Of a stretch of 6,252 nt of DNA, positions 5,693 to 6,252 are shown piece by piece. The stretch spans positions 1 to 6,252 of the forward strand of contig JAICTW010000177.1 in assembly GCA_025936195.1 (NCBI GenBank), given 5' to 3'. The notes under the pieces were generated by a model that was not told the origin of the DNA, made no database searches, and was given only the letters and a program-made list of their open reading frames with translations. Position 1 is the stretch's first letter. Each line of letters begins with the position of its first letter. The position numbers and the translations under genes were made by a program. The DNA comes from Flavisolibacter sp. (GTDB lineage Bacteria > Bacteroidota > Bacteroidia > Chitinophagales > Chitinophagaceae).

Positions 5693-5703
5693 GTTCTGAA
5701 AAT

Positions 5704-5740
5704 TTTACCGGGAACATTGGTTCCCGGTAAATTCTTATCT
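5704..5740 (+). terminator. Intrinsic terminator of the HU-TPR-small basic protein operon
   Basis: A perfect 12-bp stem, TTTACCGGGAAC (5704-5715) with GTTCCCGGTAAA (5720-5731), closes on the tetraloop ATTG and is followed by the T-rich TTCTTATCT. It begins 12 bp after the stop of the 31-codon gene. The A-rich bases before it could let it act in both directions, but only the plus side has a convergent need. It separates the operon from the downstream RNase gene. Confidence 0.85.
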
Positions 5741-5760
5741 GCTGATTGCGTAACTGCCGA

Positions 5761-5874
5761 ATGCATTTCTCCCCATCAATTTGCCCTTTTCATTTTCAAA
5801 AGAAATTACTGCAGCAGTACGGTGGCGCAATAAGCATTATCATAAAAAGCATACATAAAGCTGTAGTAATGTGA
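5761..5874 (+). other. Possible 37-codon leader ORF ending on the RNase start codon
   Basis: An ATG at 5761 opens a frame of 37 codons (MHFSPSICPFHFQKKLLQQY and so on) that ends in ATGTGA. Its TGA at 5872-5874 overlaps the GTG start (5871-5873) of the RNase gene. Stop/start overlap is the usual geometry of translational coupling. There is no visible ribosome-binding site, and the peptide resembles nothing I know. The frame may be open by chance; it is listed because the 178-bp spacer holds no other gene. Confidence 0.25.
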
Positions 5875-6252
5875 ACAAGGAATTAATTATTAATTCTACT
5901 GCCCACGGCGTAGATATTGCCCTCCTGGAGGACAAAAAGCTGGTTGAACTCCATACAGAAAAGACAGATGCCCGTTTTGCTGTGGGTGATTTGTACCTGG
6001 GAAAAGTAAAAAAGCTGATACCCGGACTGAATGCAGCATTCGTAGATGTTGGCTACGAAAAAGACGCTTTCCTTCATTATACTGATCTGAGCCCCTATGC
6101 AAGATCATTGCTGAAGTTCACTCAAATAGCCATCAATGACAAGTCGCCAGAAGTCTTTGATTTTTCACATTTCCAGGTTGAACCGGAGATTATTAAAACA
6201 GGAAAGATCAACGAAGTGTTAAGCGGCAAGCCTAATATTTTGGTTCAAATAC
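5871..6252 (+). CDS. rng: Ribonuclease E/G family protein (N-terminal 127 codons; runs off the right edge)
   Basis: RNase E/G enzymes are Mg-dependent endoribonucleases that cut single-stranded AU-rich RNA in mRNA decay and in rRNA and tRNA maturation. The visible start (M)NKELIINSTAHGVDIALLED followed by KKLVELHTEK is the family N-terminus. GDLYLGKVKKLIPGLNAAFV (39-58) and DVGYEKDAFLHYTDL (59-73) begin the S1 RNA-binding domain. About 40 residues after that, rich in charged positions, look like the insertion in the S1 domain that I associate with Bacteroidota members, and the frame then re-enters S1 (GKPNILVQI). The catalytic DNase I-like region and zinc-link cysteines are outside the window. 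The start is GTG at 5871: the ATG two bases earlier reads straight into TGA. The gene has its own leader after the terminator at 5704-5740; I found no convincing promoter in it. The choice of rng over rne rests on phylum habit. Confidence 0.93.
   Translation, partial: MNKELIINSTAHGVDIALLEDKKLVELHTEKTDARFAVGDLYLGKVKKLIPGLNAAFVDVGYEKDAFLHYTDLSPYARSLLKFTQIAINDKSPEVFDFSHFQVEPEIIKTGKINEVLSGKPNILVQI

Noticed and set aside
5869..5874. ATG at 5869 as the RNase start
   Set aside because: It is followed directly by TGA; only the GTG at 5871 is in frame with the RNase.
5883..6108. Minus-strand frames 5883-6077 and 5896-6108
   Set aside because: Antisense to the S1 region of the RNase gene; no recognisable product.
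1..6252. A new defence, biosynthetic or mobile system
   Set aside because: Every sizeable gene is a recognisable housekeeping or gliding gene in an arrangement typical of the phylum; base and codon use look even throughout.

Overview
The window is ordinary chromosomal DNA of a Bacteroidota bacterium, most likely a Chitinophagaceae-like member of the Sphingobacteriia/Chitinophagia. Evidence: the gliding-motility genes gldD and gldE, which are restricted to this phylum; promoter-like boxes of the Bacteroidota TAnnTTTG type; a general lack of Shine-Dalgarno sequences before the genes; AT-rich, A/T-ending codon use; and two short repeat types (TTGGCAA heptamers and AGGATT decamers) that I recall from spacers of this phylum. 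I see no mobile element, CRISPR array, tRNA or rRNA.

Left block, minus strand, read right to left: mutY (3210-4307, A/G-mismatch adenine glycosylase), ssb (2673-3113, single-strand DNA-binding protein), gldE (1220-2590, CBS/CorC-like membrane protein), gldD (517-1251, gliding/type IX secretion lipoprotein) and a cysteine-rich DUF3109 protein (1-424, cut by the window edge). gldE and gldD overlap or nearly abut and are probably one transcript. A hairpin separates ssb from gldE, and promoter-like boxes precede ssb and the DUF3109 gene.

Right block, plus strand, diverging from mutY over a 96-bp spacer: an HU-family DNA-binding protein (4404-4694) behind a very good promoter, a membrane-anchored TPR protein (4724-5569), a 31-residue very basic protein (5597-5692) resembling the small ribosomal proteins bS22/mS38, a strong hairpin terminator (5704-5740), and the first 127 codons of an RNase E/G-family ribonuclease (5871 to the right edge). 

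To my knowledge the order RNase E/G - TPR - HU - mutY - ssb - gldE - gldD is a conserved Bacteroidota neighbourhood. It joins DNA maintenance (MutY, SSB, HU), RNA processing and ribosome function (RNase E/G and the small basic protein) and the gliding/T9SS machinery (GldD, GldE). I do not see a new multi-gene system. The points most worth a second look are the 31-residue putative ribosomal protein, the heptamer repeat inside the N-terminal coding region of gldD that makes its start uncertain, the one-residue-short iron-sulfur spacing in MutY, and the leader of the RNase gene with a small ORF whose stop overlaps the GTG start.
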